From assembly GCF_014281055.1 (NCBI RefSeq), contig NZ_JACRSE010000001.1:868001-932000 (forward strand): DNA of 64,000 nt. The letters are read 5' to 3'. How positions within the stretch are numbered: position 1 is the first letter of the stretch; every line of letters starts with the position of its first letter. The position numbers were made by a program, and so were the translations under genes. Below are positions 1 through 8,998 of the stretch, in pieces. The notes beneath the pieces were generated by a model. It did not search any database. It saw nothing but the letters and a program-made list of their open reading frames with translations, and was not told where the DNA came from. Origin of the DNA: Fluviispira vulneris. GTDB taxonomy: Bacteria; Bdellovibrionota_B; Oligoflexia; Silvanigrellales; Silvanigrellaceae.

Positions 1-962
1 GTTAAAGTAGAGTCAAATGGAAGAAGCGTCGATGTAGTCGTACAACCGAGAGCAGAGGATGTTCCTCCACCTAACATTGAAATATTATAAGGTGTGTAAG
101 TACAAGTGCTCGTTGTGTTTTGCGCTGCATTATTGATAGAAACAGGATTGAGATAAAAAGTCCAACCACCAGGGTTTGCTTTACAACCTGTGGCAACACC
201 ATTCGCATCGCGGTCAAGCCAATAAAGCAAAACATAGCCAGAAAAAGTGTTGTCAGTTGTTTTTGTAAGATTCGTGCTCGTAGAATCGGCAGCTGCAAGG
301 TTTGTTGGAGCTGCTAAATTCACCACTATGGCGCTGTCAGCCGAAGTAACTGACATAGTTGGGGGATAAAGCATGGCACCTTTGTCCGCTTGCCATGAAA
401 ATTTTAAAGAATTATTCACTGAAGAACTATATATTGGAATAATTCCCAATGCATTGTTTGAAGTGTCAATTAGATTTTGCACTTTAGCTGGTAATTTATT
501 ATTTATGCTTGCATCGGTGAAATATAAAGTAACAATTATTGTTCCAACATAAACATTATTAACAGTCCTCATTCCTGTATCATTGACTTCCACGGTCACA
601 TTATCGTTACTTTTATTTGATAAATAATAATCTTGTGGACTGCCATTATTAGTATCAACAAAACGCACTCCCCAGTTTTGATTGGAATAATCAATAGGAA
701 TTGTCGCATCTGCTGGGTTATAAAGTTTAATGCTATAAGTTAGGACTAATTTAGAAATATTATCTTTTGCCTGCACAGGAGGCATAAAGGAAGCTGTATA
801 ACTATTTGCGGCATAAACTTTCACTGAACTTGCAGAACATGTTACGTTTGTCGTTAACGTTGAATCACAAACATCGAGAGCTAAATTTGAAGTTTGAGCA
901 TAACTTAATTGAGCATTAAAATTTAAATATAAATAAAAAAAAACAAGAATTACATTTTTCAC
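1..962 (-). CDS. secreted Ser/Thr/Asn-rich protein, 3' end cut by the window edge
   Basis: An open frame of 320 codons runs from a GTG at 962 off the left edge, so the C-terminus is missing. GTG is chosen because AAAGAG lies 8 nt upstream and the only nearby ATG reads straight into a stop. Residues 1-22 form a signal peptide (short positive start, hydrophobic core, cleavage near SYA-Q). The rest has alternating hydrophobic/polar beta-type sequence rich in Asn, Thr and Ser with scattered Cys, typical of exported adhesin-like or carbohydrate-binding beta-sandwich proteins. I do not recognise a named family. It starts 21 nt after asd and may be the last gene of that operon. Export is well supported; function is unknown. 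Confidence 0.7.
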   Translation of the reverse strand, partial: MKNVILVFFYLYLNFNAQLSYAQTSNLALDVCDSTLTTNVTCSASSVKVYAANSYTASFMPPVQAKDNISKLVLTYSIKLYNPADATIPIDYSNQNWGVRFVDTNNGSPQDYYLSNKSNDNVTVEVNDTGMRTVNNVYVGTIIVTLYFTDASINNKLPAKVQNLIDTSNNALGIIPIYSSSVNNSLKFSWQADKGAMLYPPTMSVTSADSAIVVNLAAPTNLAAADSTSTNLTKTTDNTFSGYVLLYWLDRDANGVATGCKANPGGWTFYLNPVSINNAAQNTTSTCTYTPYNISMLGGGTSSALGCTTTSTLLPFDSTL

Positions 963-983
963 AGTTCAGACTCTTTCAGTGAA

Positions 984-2060
984 TTATTTTCTTTTTAAAG
1001 AAATAATTGTTCCATTTAGTGCGCAATGATTAATAACTTGAATTGCATTCAATGCTGCACCCTTTCTTAAATTATCACTCACTATCCACAGGGATAAGCC
1101 ATTTTCAAAAACGTCTGTCGTACGAATGCGACTGACATAAACTTCATCTTTGCCATGGGCTTCACGTGGTGTGACAAATAGTTCAAAATCATCTTCTTCA
1201 AGTTTAGAGCTTTCATCTATCACGCGCAAACCTGCAAATTTTGCCAGTATTTCTTTAACATGTTTAGTTGTTACCTTGTTTTTAAACTCTAAAGTAACAG
1301 ATTCGCCATGCCCTACAAAGGTTGGCACTCTCACACTAGTAGCAGCCAATGGAAGATTTGTTTTTTCTAAGATTTTACGTGTTTCTGCAATAATTTTTGC
1401 TTCTTCGTCAGTGTCGCCATTTTCTAAAATTCCAGCCACAAATGGCATAACATTAAAAGCAATTGATTTGGGAAAAACATCGGATTTGCCGCAGGTGAGA
1501 TCTTGGTTGACAAAAAAGCTTTGGGATTCTTCAGTCAGGGTTTCCACTCCAGGTTTGCCTGCACCCGAAACACTTTGATAGGTTGATACGATAGCACGTT
1601 TAAGTGAAAATTCTTCATCTAAAGCTTTTAAAACCATAACGAGAGGAATTGTACAGCAATTTGGACTTGCTATAACAGGAAATTTTGCAATTTTTTCATA
1701 CGAAAGTGTATGGCCATTGACTTCTGGCACAACGAGTGGAACGTCCGGATGAGCGCGAAATGCCGATGATTTATCTATGCAAAGGATACCTTTCTCAGCA
1801 AGTTTTGGAATATATTCTTGTGAAATAGCTGCATCGGTAGCGAACAACAATGCATCACATTCAAGCATAGAATCTAAATGAATTTCTTCAATTGTTACCT
1901 TAGTATTTCTAAAATTGAAAACTTTACCAGCAGAACTACGAGAAGCATACATCTTTAATTTTTTAACTTTGAATCCTGAAAAATCATCGGCAAGAATATC
2001 AAATGCAGTTTGCCCAACAACTCCGGTGGCACCAACAATTCCAATGGTCAATTCTAACAT
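984..2060 (-). CDS. asd: aspartate-semialdehyde dehydrogenase
   Basis: Reduces aspartyl-4-phosphate to aspartate semialdehyde with NADPH, the branch point to lysine/diaminopimelate, threonine and methionine. The 358-residue protein has the N-terminal nucleotide loop GATGVVG (residues 10-16) and the catalytic segment SPNCCT with nucleophile Cys135, followed by the conserved QSVSGAG stretch. Length is normal for the family. The frame opens at a TTG at 2075, but GGAG lies 9 nt before the ATG at 2060, which I take as the start. It is 23 nt downstream of pssA in the same direction. Assignment is firm. Confidence 0.95.
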   Translation of the reverse strand: MLELTIGIVGATGVVGQTAFDILADDFSGFKVKKLKMYASRSSAGKVFNFRNTKVTIEEIHLDSMLECDALLFATDAAISQEYIPKLAEKGILCIDKSSAFRAHPDVPLVVPEVNGHTLSYEKIAKFPVIASPNCCTIPLVMVLKALDEEFSLKRAIVSTYQSVSGAGKPGVETLTEESQSFFVNQDLTCGKSDVFPKSIAFNVMPFVAGILENGDTDEEAKIIAETRKILEKTNLPLAATSVRVPTFVGHGESVTLEFKNKVTTKHVKEILAKFAGLRVIDESSKLEEDDFELFVTPREAHGKDEVYVSRIRTTDVFENGLSLWIVSDNLRKGAALNAIQVINHCALNGTIISLKRK

Positions 2061-2083
2061 GTACGTATGCTCCAAAAAATTAA

Positions 2084-2995
2084 TTAAGATTCCTCTGAAT
2101 TATTTCCAGCTTCAAAAAGTTCTTCTTCTTCCTCTGCTCTATCTTTGCGTGTGAATAACCATAAAATGGGTCCATGTGAACAATAGATAATTAAAAGCAA
2201 TGCTAAAGAAACAACAAATTGAATATTAAAAAATAATGCAAATATAATTAAGACCGCTGCAAAAACACGGAAAGGTCTTTTTCTCGGCAAACGAATTGCC
2301 TTATGACTTATATATTCAAATGTTGAGATCATGCCAAGGGCTAATAAAAAAGTAATTATGAGAAGAGTTGTATTTCTTACATCTACACTCGTCAATGCCT
2401 GCGCAAGAGTCACTTCCCAATGAGCATGATCGACATTTGTCCAACTTGCGAGTTCTTGTTGAGCCATAATAAAAACGGCTAAAGGAGCTGCAGCCATAGG
2501 AATAGGGATACCTGTAAAATTACCGTTTGCTCTGCCCATTGAACTTTGCACATTAAAACGTGCCAATCGTAAAGCTCCACAGGCTGCAAAAATAAATGCA
2601 ACACAAAAACCAAGCCTAAAAAATTCATTCAAACCATAGTTATAGATAACAACCGCTGGCGCAACACCAAAAGAAACAAGATCACACAAAGAGTCGAGCT
2701 GTACACCAAATGAACTTTGAGTATGGGTTAACCGCGCAACACTACCGTCCAAACCATCACATATTCCTGCAGCCAAAATTGCATATGCAGCAAAGACGAA
2801 ATTTTGCATTTCTCCACTTATCCTGCCATCTATGGAGTACTTTATTGCAAGTAAACCAAAAAATAATGAGGTGGCAGTGATAAGGTTGGGCAACAAATAA
2901 ATACTTGATTTGACACGCCGTCTTTTTTCAGTAAAAGACGTTACATTAAGTTGTCCTTTGTCATTAAAATTTTCATCTCGCATATCGCTATTCAT
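2084..2995 (-). CDS. pssA: CDP-diacylglycerol-serine O-phosphatidyltransferase
   Basis: Integral membrane enzyme transferring a phosphatidyl group from CDP-diacylglycerol to serine, the first step to phosphatidylethanolamine. The CDP-alcohol phosphatidyltransferase signature is complete: D83-G84-x2-A87-R88-x8-G97-x3-D101-x3-D105, giving all metal/substrate Asp residues. About eight hydrophobic segments follow the 35-residue basic, soluble N-terminus; the C-terminal tail is acidic. The ATG overlaps the tsaB stop (ATGA), indicating translational coupling. Among CDP-alcohol transferases the serine enzyme is favoured by length and by the LPNLIT...FGLLAI start; phosphatidylglycerophosphate synthase is the main alternative. 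Confidence 0.88.
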   Translation of the reverse strand: MNSDMRDENFNDKGQLNVTSFTEKRRRVKSSIYLLPNLITATSLFFGLLAIKYSIDGRISGEMQNFVFAAYAILAAGICDGLDGSVARLTHTQSSFGVQLDSLCDLVSFGVAPAVVIYNYGLNEFFRLGFCVAFIFAACGALRLARFNVQSSMGRANGNFTGIPIPMAAAPLAVFIMAQQELASWTNVDHAHWEVTLAQALTSVDVRNTTLLIITFLLALGMISTFEYISHKAIRLPRKRPFRVFAAVLIIFALFFNIQFVVSLALLLIIYCSHGPILWLFTRKDRAEEEEELFEAGNNSEES

Positions 2996-3630
2996 TTATT
3001 TAATCCTTCATTTAATTTTATGACTGGGCCAGGTTCTCTTCCATATTCAGGAATAAGCGAGTCAACAAATATTCTATCTTCATTTCGTGCATGTAAAAGA
3101 CTTGCCAAAAGATCAAAAAAAGTAACAAAACCTGTGGATTCATCATCTTCTTGATAATCACCCAATTGCTCAATAAACTCATGTTCTACAGACATTTTGC
3201 GACATATTTCAAGGAGCTCTGGGGTTAAAAATGTTTTCACTGGCAAGAGATTGATCGGCAATCCCATTTTTAATCCATTGGCAAAAGCGCATCCGAGGCG
3301 CAAACCTGTAAAAGACCCAGGGCCTGTGCCGACAAGCAATGTTTTAATTTCGTGAGATTTAATGGAAAATCTCTCCAACGTTTTAGTGTATAAGTGAAAA
3401 AGATTTTCCGCAGTTTTTCCTTTCACTCGTGAGAAGATCAAGTCTTCAAATTCAAGTAATTCTATATTGTCATCACGAATTTGAGTCATCTTTGAATTCT
3501 TTATGAGAGTATAATAATCAAGCTCATTGAAAGATGATGAAAAAATAAGATCACTTTTAAAGAGAGCAATCCCCACACCTCTTCTATGCGTAAGAATAAG
3601 GGCAAAGGGGAATTCAAGTTGAGAAAACAC
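2992..3630 (-). CDS. tsaB: tRNA threonylcarbamoyladenosine biosynthesis protein TsaB
   Basis: Non-catalytic ASKHA-fold partner of TsaD in making t6A37 on ANN-decoding tRNAs. The diagnostic motif GTGPGSFTGLRLG lies at about residues 102-114 in the 212-residue protein, followed by KMGLPINLLPV. The N-terminal beta-hairpin usual for the fold is recognisable (ALILTHRRGVGIALF), although the typical first Asp-Thr is not obvious. The start is GTG at 3630, supported by AAAGGA 6 nt upstream; the next codons are TTT TCT. It sits 15 nt after rseP and overlaps pssA by 4 nt. Confidence 0.88.
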   Translation of the reverse strand: MFSQLEFPFALILTHRRGVGIALFKSDLIFSSSFNELDYYTLIKNSKMTQIRDDNIELLEFEDLIFSRVKGKTAENLFHLYTKTLERFSIKSHEIKTLLVGTGPGSFTGLRLGCAFANGLKMGLPINLLPVKTFLTPELLEICRKMSVEHEFIEQLGDYQEDDESTGFVTFFDLLASLLHARNEDRIFVDSLIPEYGREPGPVIKLNEGLNK

Positions 3631-3645
3631 AAAATATCCTTTAGA

Positions 3646-5451
3646 TTAAAAGCGTATCAAGCGCAAAATATCATTATAAAATACCACAACAAAAAGTCCT
3701 AAAAGAATAAGTATTCCAGCTCGCTGAACGCCTAATTGAATTGATTTTGGAAGTGGCTTGCCATATGCCGACTCAACCGCATGTAGCAGCAATGCACCAC
3801 CATCAAGGGCAGGTAAAGGCAGGAGATTCATCATTCCAACATTTATGCTTATAAATGCCATGGTAAAAACAAAAGTCATCAATCCACCTTTAGCTGCATC
3901 ACCAGCAACACCTGCAATGGCAATTGGTCCGCCAAGGTTAGACAAAGGGATGGAACCTGTCACCAGCATTTTTATGCTTGTCAATGTCAAGCTCATTTGA
4001 CTGAGCATAGAATGAAAGCCTTTTTCAAACGCATCTAAAATTGAGTTTGCTTTAAATAAAACAGGCTTTAAAGCTACATTTTGAGTCATAAATTGCAAAG
4101 GAAAATCCAAAAATAAATGTTCTCGATTAAGATGATCAACGCCCTGGCGCAAAGGAATGCCACAATTTAATGATGCCTGTGTGCCATTTGCACGAATCAC
4201 ATCCATTTTAATATTTGCTTTGGCTAATTTATCGCTCTGCTGCATAGCACTTTTTGTTAATTTATCGAGCCAAATATAAAATTGAGACAGAGAAAGAATC
4301 CTGCCATATCCTTCTACAGCATAAAGGGTATCTCCTGGACTTAATCCACAGCTTTTCCAACCTTCTTGTGCAGATATCAATTTGTTTCCTTTTGGTAATT
4401 CAGAAAATAAGGAAACGGTTTGGTCCGTTGAAAGAAGATCTTTAGCCCAAGGAATGTCTTGCAATTTTTTATGTTTTAAATAATTTTCTGCCCAGTTTTT
4501 TAGTTTATTATCTGTTAATTTAAAATTAATTGTTAATAACTCTGTTTTACTATTTTCTCCCTTTCGTTCAATCACAAATACTATTGGAGAATTAGGAGTG
4601 TATTTATTATTTTTAATATTTTGAGCTAGAGTATATTCTGACTTAGAATTTGTTGTTCTTCGCATTGCATAAATAACTTCATATAGATAATTAGTTTCTT
4701 TTCCATTTATTTTAAGAATTTTGTCCCCACTTTTTAAACCCAAGCTTGCAAAAAATGAGTCTTTAATTACTACAATATTTGGTGAATTAAATGAATTCAC
4801 TATGCCTATCCGGCCCACAAATTGTGTATTGCCAAAAATAGTTTCAACTTCTTCTTTTTTTGGAATAAGTTCGAGCTGTACATCTTTTCCGTCTCTTTCA
4901 ATAACGACAGCTAATTTATTTTCTGCATTTTTTGAAATAACTGATGACAATTGTGACCAATTTGCTACCTCTTTTTCATTGATTTTTAGAAATTTATCTC
5001 CTGTTTCTAAGCCAAAACTTTCTGCTACTGAGTCAGGTAAAACAGAAATAACAGGAAGTTCCTGAGGAATACCAAATACACTAATTCCAGTTAATACAAA
5101 AAAACTTAAAATAAAATTTGCAAGAGGCCCTGCAAAAGAAACAATTGCTCTTTTATAAACTTTTGCATGTAAAATAGATTTTTCTCTATTTTCCATGGGA
5201 ATATTTTCTTCAATATCAGCCCCATAAAATCGAACATAACCACCAAGAGGAAACCAATTGATTCTGTAATCTGTAGTCCCTTTTTTGATTGAAAAAGCTT
5301 TTGGTCCAAAACCTATACTAAATTCTTCGACTTGAATTCCAAAAATTTTGCCTGCGACAAAATGTCCAAGCTCATGAACAAATACGACAACTCCTATAAG
5401 AATAATAAAGGCAATAATCGTATTTGAAAATATTGTCTGTAGAATTTCCAT
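3646..5451 (-). CDS. rseP: RseP-like site-2 intramembrane metalloprotease with extra PDZ repeats
   Basis: Inner-membrane zinc protease of the M50 family, expected to cleave transmembrane segments such as anti-sigma factors and remnant signal peptides. Zinc motif HELGH is at residues 26-30 within TM1; the second metal motif, LPLPALDGG, lies near the C-terminus between the last TM segments. At 601 residues it is about 150 longer than E. coli RseP. Two clear PDZ-like repeats contain SFGLETGDKFLKING-type text (about residues 130-200) and SLGLKSGDKILKINGKE (about 230-320). A third, weaker one (SCGLSPGDTLYAVEG, about 360-430) accounts for the extra length. uppS lies just upstream; the usual cdsA and dxr are missing between them. 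Confidence 0.92.
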   Translation of the reverse strand: MEILQTIFSNTIIAFIILIGVVVFVHELGHFVAGKIFGIQVEEFSIGFGPKAFSIKKGTTDYRINWFPLGGYVRFYGADIEENIPMENREKSILHAKVYKRAIVSFAGPLANFILSFFVLTGISVFGIPQELPVISVLPDSVAESFGLETGDKFLKINEKEVANWSQLSSVISKNAENKLAVVIERDGKDVQLELIPKKEEVETIFGNTQFVGRIGIVNSFNSPNIVVIKDSFFASLGLKSGDKILKINGKETNYLYEVIYAMRRTTNSKSEYTLAQNIKNNKYTPNSPIVFVIERKGENSKTELLTINFKLTDNKLKNWAENYLKHKKLQDIPWAKDLLSTDQTVSLFSELPKGNKLISAQEGWKSCGLSPGDTLYAVEGYGRILSLSQFYIWLDKLTKSAMQQSDKLAKANIKMDVIRANGTQASLNCGIPLRQGVDHLNREHLFLDFPLQFMTQNVALKPVLFKANSILDAFEKGFHSMLSQMSLTLTSIKMLVTGSIPLSNLGGPIAIAGVAGDAAKGGLMTFVFTMAFISINVGMMNLLPLPALDGGALLLHAVESAYGKPLPKSIQLGVQRAGILILLGLFVVVFYNDILRLIRF

Positions 5452-5471
5452 CTACACAATCCTTTCTCATC

Positions 5472-6248
5472 TCAGCCAAGAGTCATGTTGAATGATTTTT
5501 CTGCTATTTGCTCAGACGTTCTACCAAAACGTCTTTCTCTTAAAGAATACATATGTAACAGCTCTACCATTTTTTCTGAATCAAAATCTGGCCACAATAT
5601 ATTGTCAAAAAAGAGCTCAGCATATGCTATTTGCCACAATAAAAAATTGCTGACACGATACTCACCACTTGTTCTGATAAACATATCTAATGGAGGAAGA
5701 CCGTTTGTATCTAGAGATTGCTCGAATATCTTTTCATTTATATCATTTGGTTTGAGTTCTTCTTGCTGAACTTTTTTGACAATTTTTTTCACGGCACGCA
5801 GTATTTCCCCTTGCGCACCATAACTTAATGCAATGCATAAATGCATACCTGTATTATTTTTTGTGTCTTTTTCTAAATTCTCAATTAACTCGACTATGTC
5901 TTTAGATAATTTAATGCGATTCCCAATAACTCTAAATTGAACATTTTTCTCGACAATCCGTTTGTGTTCTTTTCGGATATACCACCTAAGAAGTCCCATA
6001 ATTCCATATACTTCTTCTTCTGGCCTGCACCAATTTTCTTCTGAAAAAGCAAATAGAGTTAAAGCTTCTATTCCTAAATTTCCGCAAAGTTCTGTGATTT
6101 CTTGAACTCTTTCAACCCCTTTATGATGACCCGAAATACGGGGCAGAACTCGCTTTGTAGCCCAACGTCCATTCCCATCCATCACAATTCCAATGTGCTG
6201 AGGAAGTTTAAGAGGATTTAAGTTCCATTTATCACAATAACTATTCAT
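5472..6248 (-). CDS. uppS: undecaprenyl diphosphate synthase (cis-isoprenyl transferase)
   Basis: Adds cis isoprene units from IPP to farnesyl diphosphate to make the C55 lipid carrier for peptidoglycan and O-antigen. The 258-residue protein has the family motif H18-IGIVMDGNGRWA with catalytic Asp24, the middle SEENW motif, and the C-terminal RTSGEYRVSNFLLWQ...ELFF motif that binds IPP phosphate. First gene of the minus-strand block uppS-rseP-tsaB-pssA-asd, with 20 nt to rseP. Residues all appear intact; assignment is firm. Confidence 0.96.
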   Translation of the reverse strand: MNSYCDKWNLNPLKLPQHIGIVMDGNGRWATKRVLPRISGHHKGVERVQEITELCGNLGIEALTLFAFSEENWCRPEEEVYGIMGLLRWYIRKEHKRIVEKNVQFRVIGNRIKLSKDIVELIENLEKDTKNNTGMHLCIALSYGAQGEILRAVKKIVKKVQQEELKPNDINEKIFEQSLDTNGLPPLDMFIRTSGEYRVSNFLLWQIAYAELFFDNILWPDFDSEKMVELLHMYSLRERRFGRTSEQIAEKSFNMTLG

Positions 6249-6371
6249 GATTTATGCCTGTGAAAAACTGCAATGTTAGACAAATAAACACATCAATGTT
6301 AAGTAAATCTCAGTGTTTGACAATTCTCAAGATTACGAATCTGCAATCTGACACATATAAATACTCGAGAT

Positions 6372-6412
6372 CAAGCTTCTGGTGAAGTCAATTTTAAAAA
6401 TTGACAGCCAGA
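6372..6412. other. two-tier hairpin in the uppS-hisS divergent leader
   Basis: Inner arms GTCAATTTT (6387-6395) and AAAATTGAC (6397-6405) are enclosed, after 4-nt and 2-nt offsets, by TCTGG (6378-6382) and CCAGA (6408-6412). No T-run follows, so it is not a classical terminator. It lies 73 nt before the chosen hisS start and could shape the hisS leader RNA. I could not match it to a known riboswitch or T-box. Function is unknown. Confidence 0.35.
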
Positions 6413-6484
6413 TTCTATGCCATTAGCTTAGCAAAAGCTCATTAGAGCCTAACCCAGTCTGACATGTGTAGGAATGATAAAAAT

Positions 6485-7822
6485 ATGGCAAATGATATCC
6501 AAAAGACTAAAAAAGCAAGTTTGAGCACTCAAGGTTATAGAGGAACTCGAGACTTTTTTCCTGAAGATCAACGCTTAAAAAATTACGTTTACACAAAAAT
6601 TCACACTGTCATGCATTCTTTTGGATATGAAGAATATAACGGCCCTATTGTTGAGCATCTAGAACTTTATGCAGCAAAATCAAGTGAAGAAATTGTTCGC
6701 GAGCAACTTTATTCTTTTAAAGATAAAGGAGATAGAACTCTTGCCATTCGTCCCGAAATGACACCAACTCTTGCAAGAATGATAGCCTCTAAACAAAAAG
6801 AGCTTACTCGCCCAATCCGTTGGTACAGTATTCCGACCTGCATGCGTTTTGAACGCCCGCAACGCGGCAGATTGCGTGAATTTGATCAACTCAATGTTGA
6901 CTTATTCGGTGGCATCCCACTCGATGAAGATGTGGAAATTATCCTCACTGCTATTGAAGTTCTTAAAAGTGTTGGGGCGACAGATGATCAATTTACAGTT
7001 AAAGTAAATCACCGTGGAATCATAAACGCATTTCTTGATCATAATTTAAGCGTTTCTAAAGATATCATTCCACAATTATTACGTCTTCTCGACAAAAGAG
7101 ATAAAATTTCTTCTGAAGTTTTTCATGCAGAGTGTAAAAAACTTGAATTAGATGAAAAGAAAATTCAAAGTCTTGAAGTCTTTCTCAATTCTTCGATTGA
7201 AGAAATTATTCAAATACTCAAGGAAAACTCTCTAGATGCAGTTGAACTTAAAAAAAGAATAGATATTTTAAAAGAGCTAACCAACTCGCACTGCGTCAAA
7301 TTTTCTCCTGATATAATGCGCGGATTCGATTATTACACCGGCATGGTTTTCGAAGTTTTTGATAACCATCCTGACAATAACCGTGCACTTTTTGGAGGGG
7401 GTCGTTATGACAATCTTGTTGGTGCATTTGGTGGGGATGAGTTGCCAGGAATCGGCTATGGGATGGGTGATGTGGCTATTTTAAACTTTATGGAATCTCA
7501 CAATCTCACTCCGAAATTAAAAAAAGAAACCGATGTATGTGTTCTTCGTTTTTCAGAAAATGACAGACTGGATTCTCTCAAAATTGCCACTATTTTAAGA
7601 AATTATCAAATTAAAGTAGAAGCGCCTGTTGCACAGAGTAAATTTGGCAAACAAATTCAAAATGCAGAAAAATCTGGAGCAAAAGCAGTTGTATTTCGTG
7701 GCAATGATGAACTACAAAACAATTTATTTGCAGTTAAATGGCTTAATTCAGGTGAACAAGAAACTTTTGCAAATGAAAAGAAAGGTTACGAACAATTTAT
7801 TCATAAATTAAAAAATATTTAA
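6485..7822 (+). CDS. hisS: histidyl-tRNA synthetase
   Basis: Class II aminoacyl-tRNA synthetase charging tRNA-His in the cytoplasm. The 445-residue protein has motif 2 text MRFERPQRGRLREFDQLNVDLFG, the histidine-specific motif RGFDYYTGMVFEVF, and motif 3 PGIGYGMGD, followed by an anticodon-binding domain (about residues 345-445). The frame could open at 6464, but that ATG has no ribosome-binding site, whereas AGGA precedes the ATG at 6485; hence the later start (MANDIQ). The stop overlaps the stop of the convergent NMN adenylyltransferase gene by 4 nt. Confidence 0.96.
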   Translation: MANDIQKTKKASLSTQGYRGTRDFFPEDQRLKNYVYTKIHTVMHSFGYEEYNGPIVEHLELYAAKSSEEIVREQLYSFKDKGDRTLAIRPEMTPTLARMIASKQKELTRPIRWYSIPTCMRFERPQRGRLREFDQLNVDLFGGIPLDEDVEIILTAIEVLKSVGATDDQFTVKVNHRGIINAFLDHNLSVSKDIIPQLLRLLDKRDKISSEVFHAECKKLELDEKKIQSLEVFLNSSIEEIIQILKENSLDAVELKKRIDILKELTNSHCVKFSPDIMRGFDYYTGMVFEVFDNHPDNNRALFGGGRYDNLVGAFGGDELPGIGYGMGDVAILNFMESHNLTPKLKKETDVCVLRFSENDRLDSLKIATILRNYQIKVEAPVAQSKFGKQIQNAEKSGAKAVVFRGNDELQNNLFAVKWLNSGEQETFANEKKGYEQFIHKLKNI

Positions 7823-8844
7823 TAACTTCGCAGAAACCATTGAATGATTTGAAAGAAATCCGAGTAAAAGCAATTCTCATTTAAATAAATATCATCATAC
7901 AAAACCCATTCAACTTTAGCAATATTTTTTCCTGCCGTTACCTTAGGGTACGGTACGTCATTTAATTCGAAAAGAAATGTATGTGAAATCGTTTTTTCTA
8001 AAGGATTTCTTCCGGCATAATCAAAAGTTCCTTCTTTTTTATAATATTGCCTTAATTTTTCTGGAGAAATACGAAGTCCCGTTTCTTCCAATAAAGCACG
8101 AGCAACACACTCAAAATAAGATTCATTTGTTTTGGGTGTGGCCTCTGGCAGAGAATATAAATTTTGTGAAAATATTTCTTTTCTTTTAACAAATAAAAAA
8201 TAACCTCCACAAGCTATAATTGCATTACAAACTGTTTTTTCAGGTTCTTTTTTCATATGTAACTTTAATGATTCATAAGCATTAAATTTGGCTTTTAATA
8301 TTTTATAGTCTTCAGTTCTTTTAAATTTTTTTAAATAAGGTATAACTCCTTCAGGAATATGCTCATATAATGCTACAGTTTTATCTCTTAAAAAATAATT
8401 CATGCGAATATCTGTGGCATTGATTCCCATATAATTTCCTGTTTCCATAAATTTCCAATTTGGAAAAAGGCGTAAATAATACGATGAAGAATCTTTCTCG
8501 TGACCAATTATTGCAATTGATTTATCAGATCCAACCTTTTTTTCAACTTCATTAATAATATTACTTTTCCAAATATCTTCATTATAAAGCCTGTCCCGTA
8601 TACAGATAAACTGAATTTTCTTTAATTGTGCAGGGGAAAGAGCAGATTGAATCATTGCAATGCGTTCTTCGGCTGCCCAAGGACCGCGTATCGATGCTGA
8701 CATCCGATAGCTACCTAAAATAATGATAAGCTGCTGTGCACTTTGCAAAGCAATTCTCACACTATTTACATGTCCTTTATGAAAAGGCTGAAAACGACCT
8801 ATAAACACCGCAACATCAAATTTAAATGATTTTTGCTTTACCAT
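7819..8844 (-). CDS. bifunctional NMN adenylyltransferase / Nudix hydrolase (NadM-Nudix type)
   Basis: The N-terminal nucleotidyltransferase (about residues 5-185) has GRFQPFHKGH, the ATP-binding HxGH-type loop, and SIRGPWAAEERIAMI, matching NadM-type NMN adenylyltransferase (NAD synthesis). The C-terminal half (about 200-341) is a Nudix fold. Its box, LPEATPKTNESYFECVARALLEETG in outline, keeps E-x7-R and the EE pair. It lacks the first Gly (Ala) and the Glu of the REU element (Ala), so hydrolase activity may be altered. The fusion is known in Synechocystis and Francisella. Start ATG 8844 is backed by GAGAGGAG 5 nt upstream rather than the GTG at 8859. Confidence 0.88.
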   Translation of the reverse strand: MVKQKSFKFDVAVFIGRFQPFHKGHVNSVRIALQSAQQLIIILGSYRMSASIRGPWAAEERIAMIQSALSPAQLKKIQFICIRDRLYNEDIWKSNIINEVEKKVGSDKSIAIIGHEKDSSSYYLRLFPNWKFMETGNYMGINATDIRMNYFLRDKTVALYEHIPEGVIPYLKKFKRTEDYKILKAKFNAYESLKLHMKKEPEKTVCNAIIACGGYFLFVKRKEIFSQNLYSLPEATPKTNESYFECVARALLEETGLRISPEKLRQYYKKEGTFDYAGRNPLEKTISHTFLFELNDVPYPKVTAGKNIAKVEWVLYDDIYLNENCFYSDFFQIIQWFLRSY

Positions 8845-8909
8845 GAAAACTCCTCTCACTCAGACCAATACAATAACACTTACCGTATTAAATTTAGGAC
8901 TTCTAGTGC

Positions 8910-8938
8910 TTGACACTTATATACAACAGTAATACAGT
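8910..8938 (+). promoter_or_regulatory. sigma70-type promoter of the FKBP isomerase gene
   Basis: Perfect -35 TTGACA (8910-8915), 17-nt spacer, -10 TACAGT (8933-8938). The start would fall near 8945, giving a short leader containing a CATTCGT/ACGAATG hairpin and AAGAAGGA before the ATG at 8999. Confidence 0.7.
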
Positions 8939-8998
8939 CCTGCCATCATTCGTTAGTCTACGAATGCCGTATTTCTAATCATAAGAAGGAATTCTGTC

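Noticed and set aside
1150-1578. 142-codon plus-strand frame inside asd
   Set aside because: It is antisense to a fully conserved gene, with no ribosome-binding site and low-complexity Ser composition.
6437-6484. T-box leader of hisS
   Set aside because: The conserved T-box sequence and specifier-loop layout are absent, and T-boxes are not expected in this type of Gram-negative bacterium.
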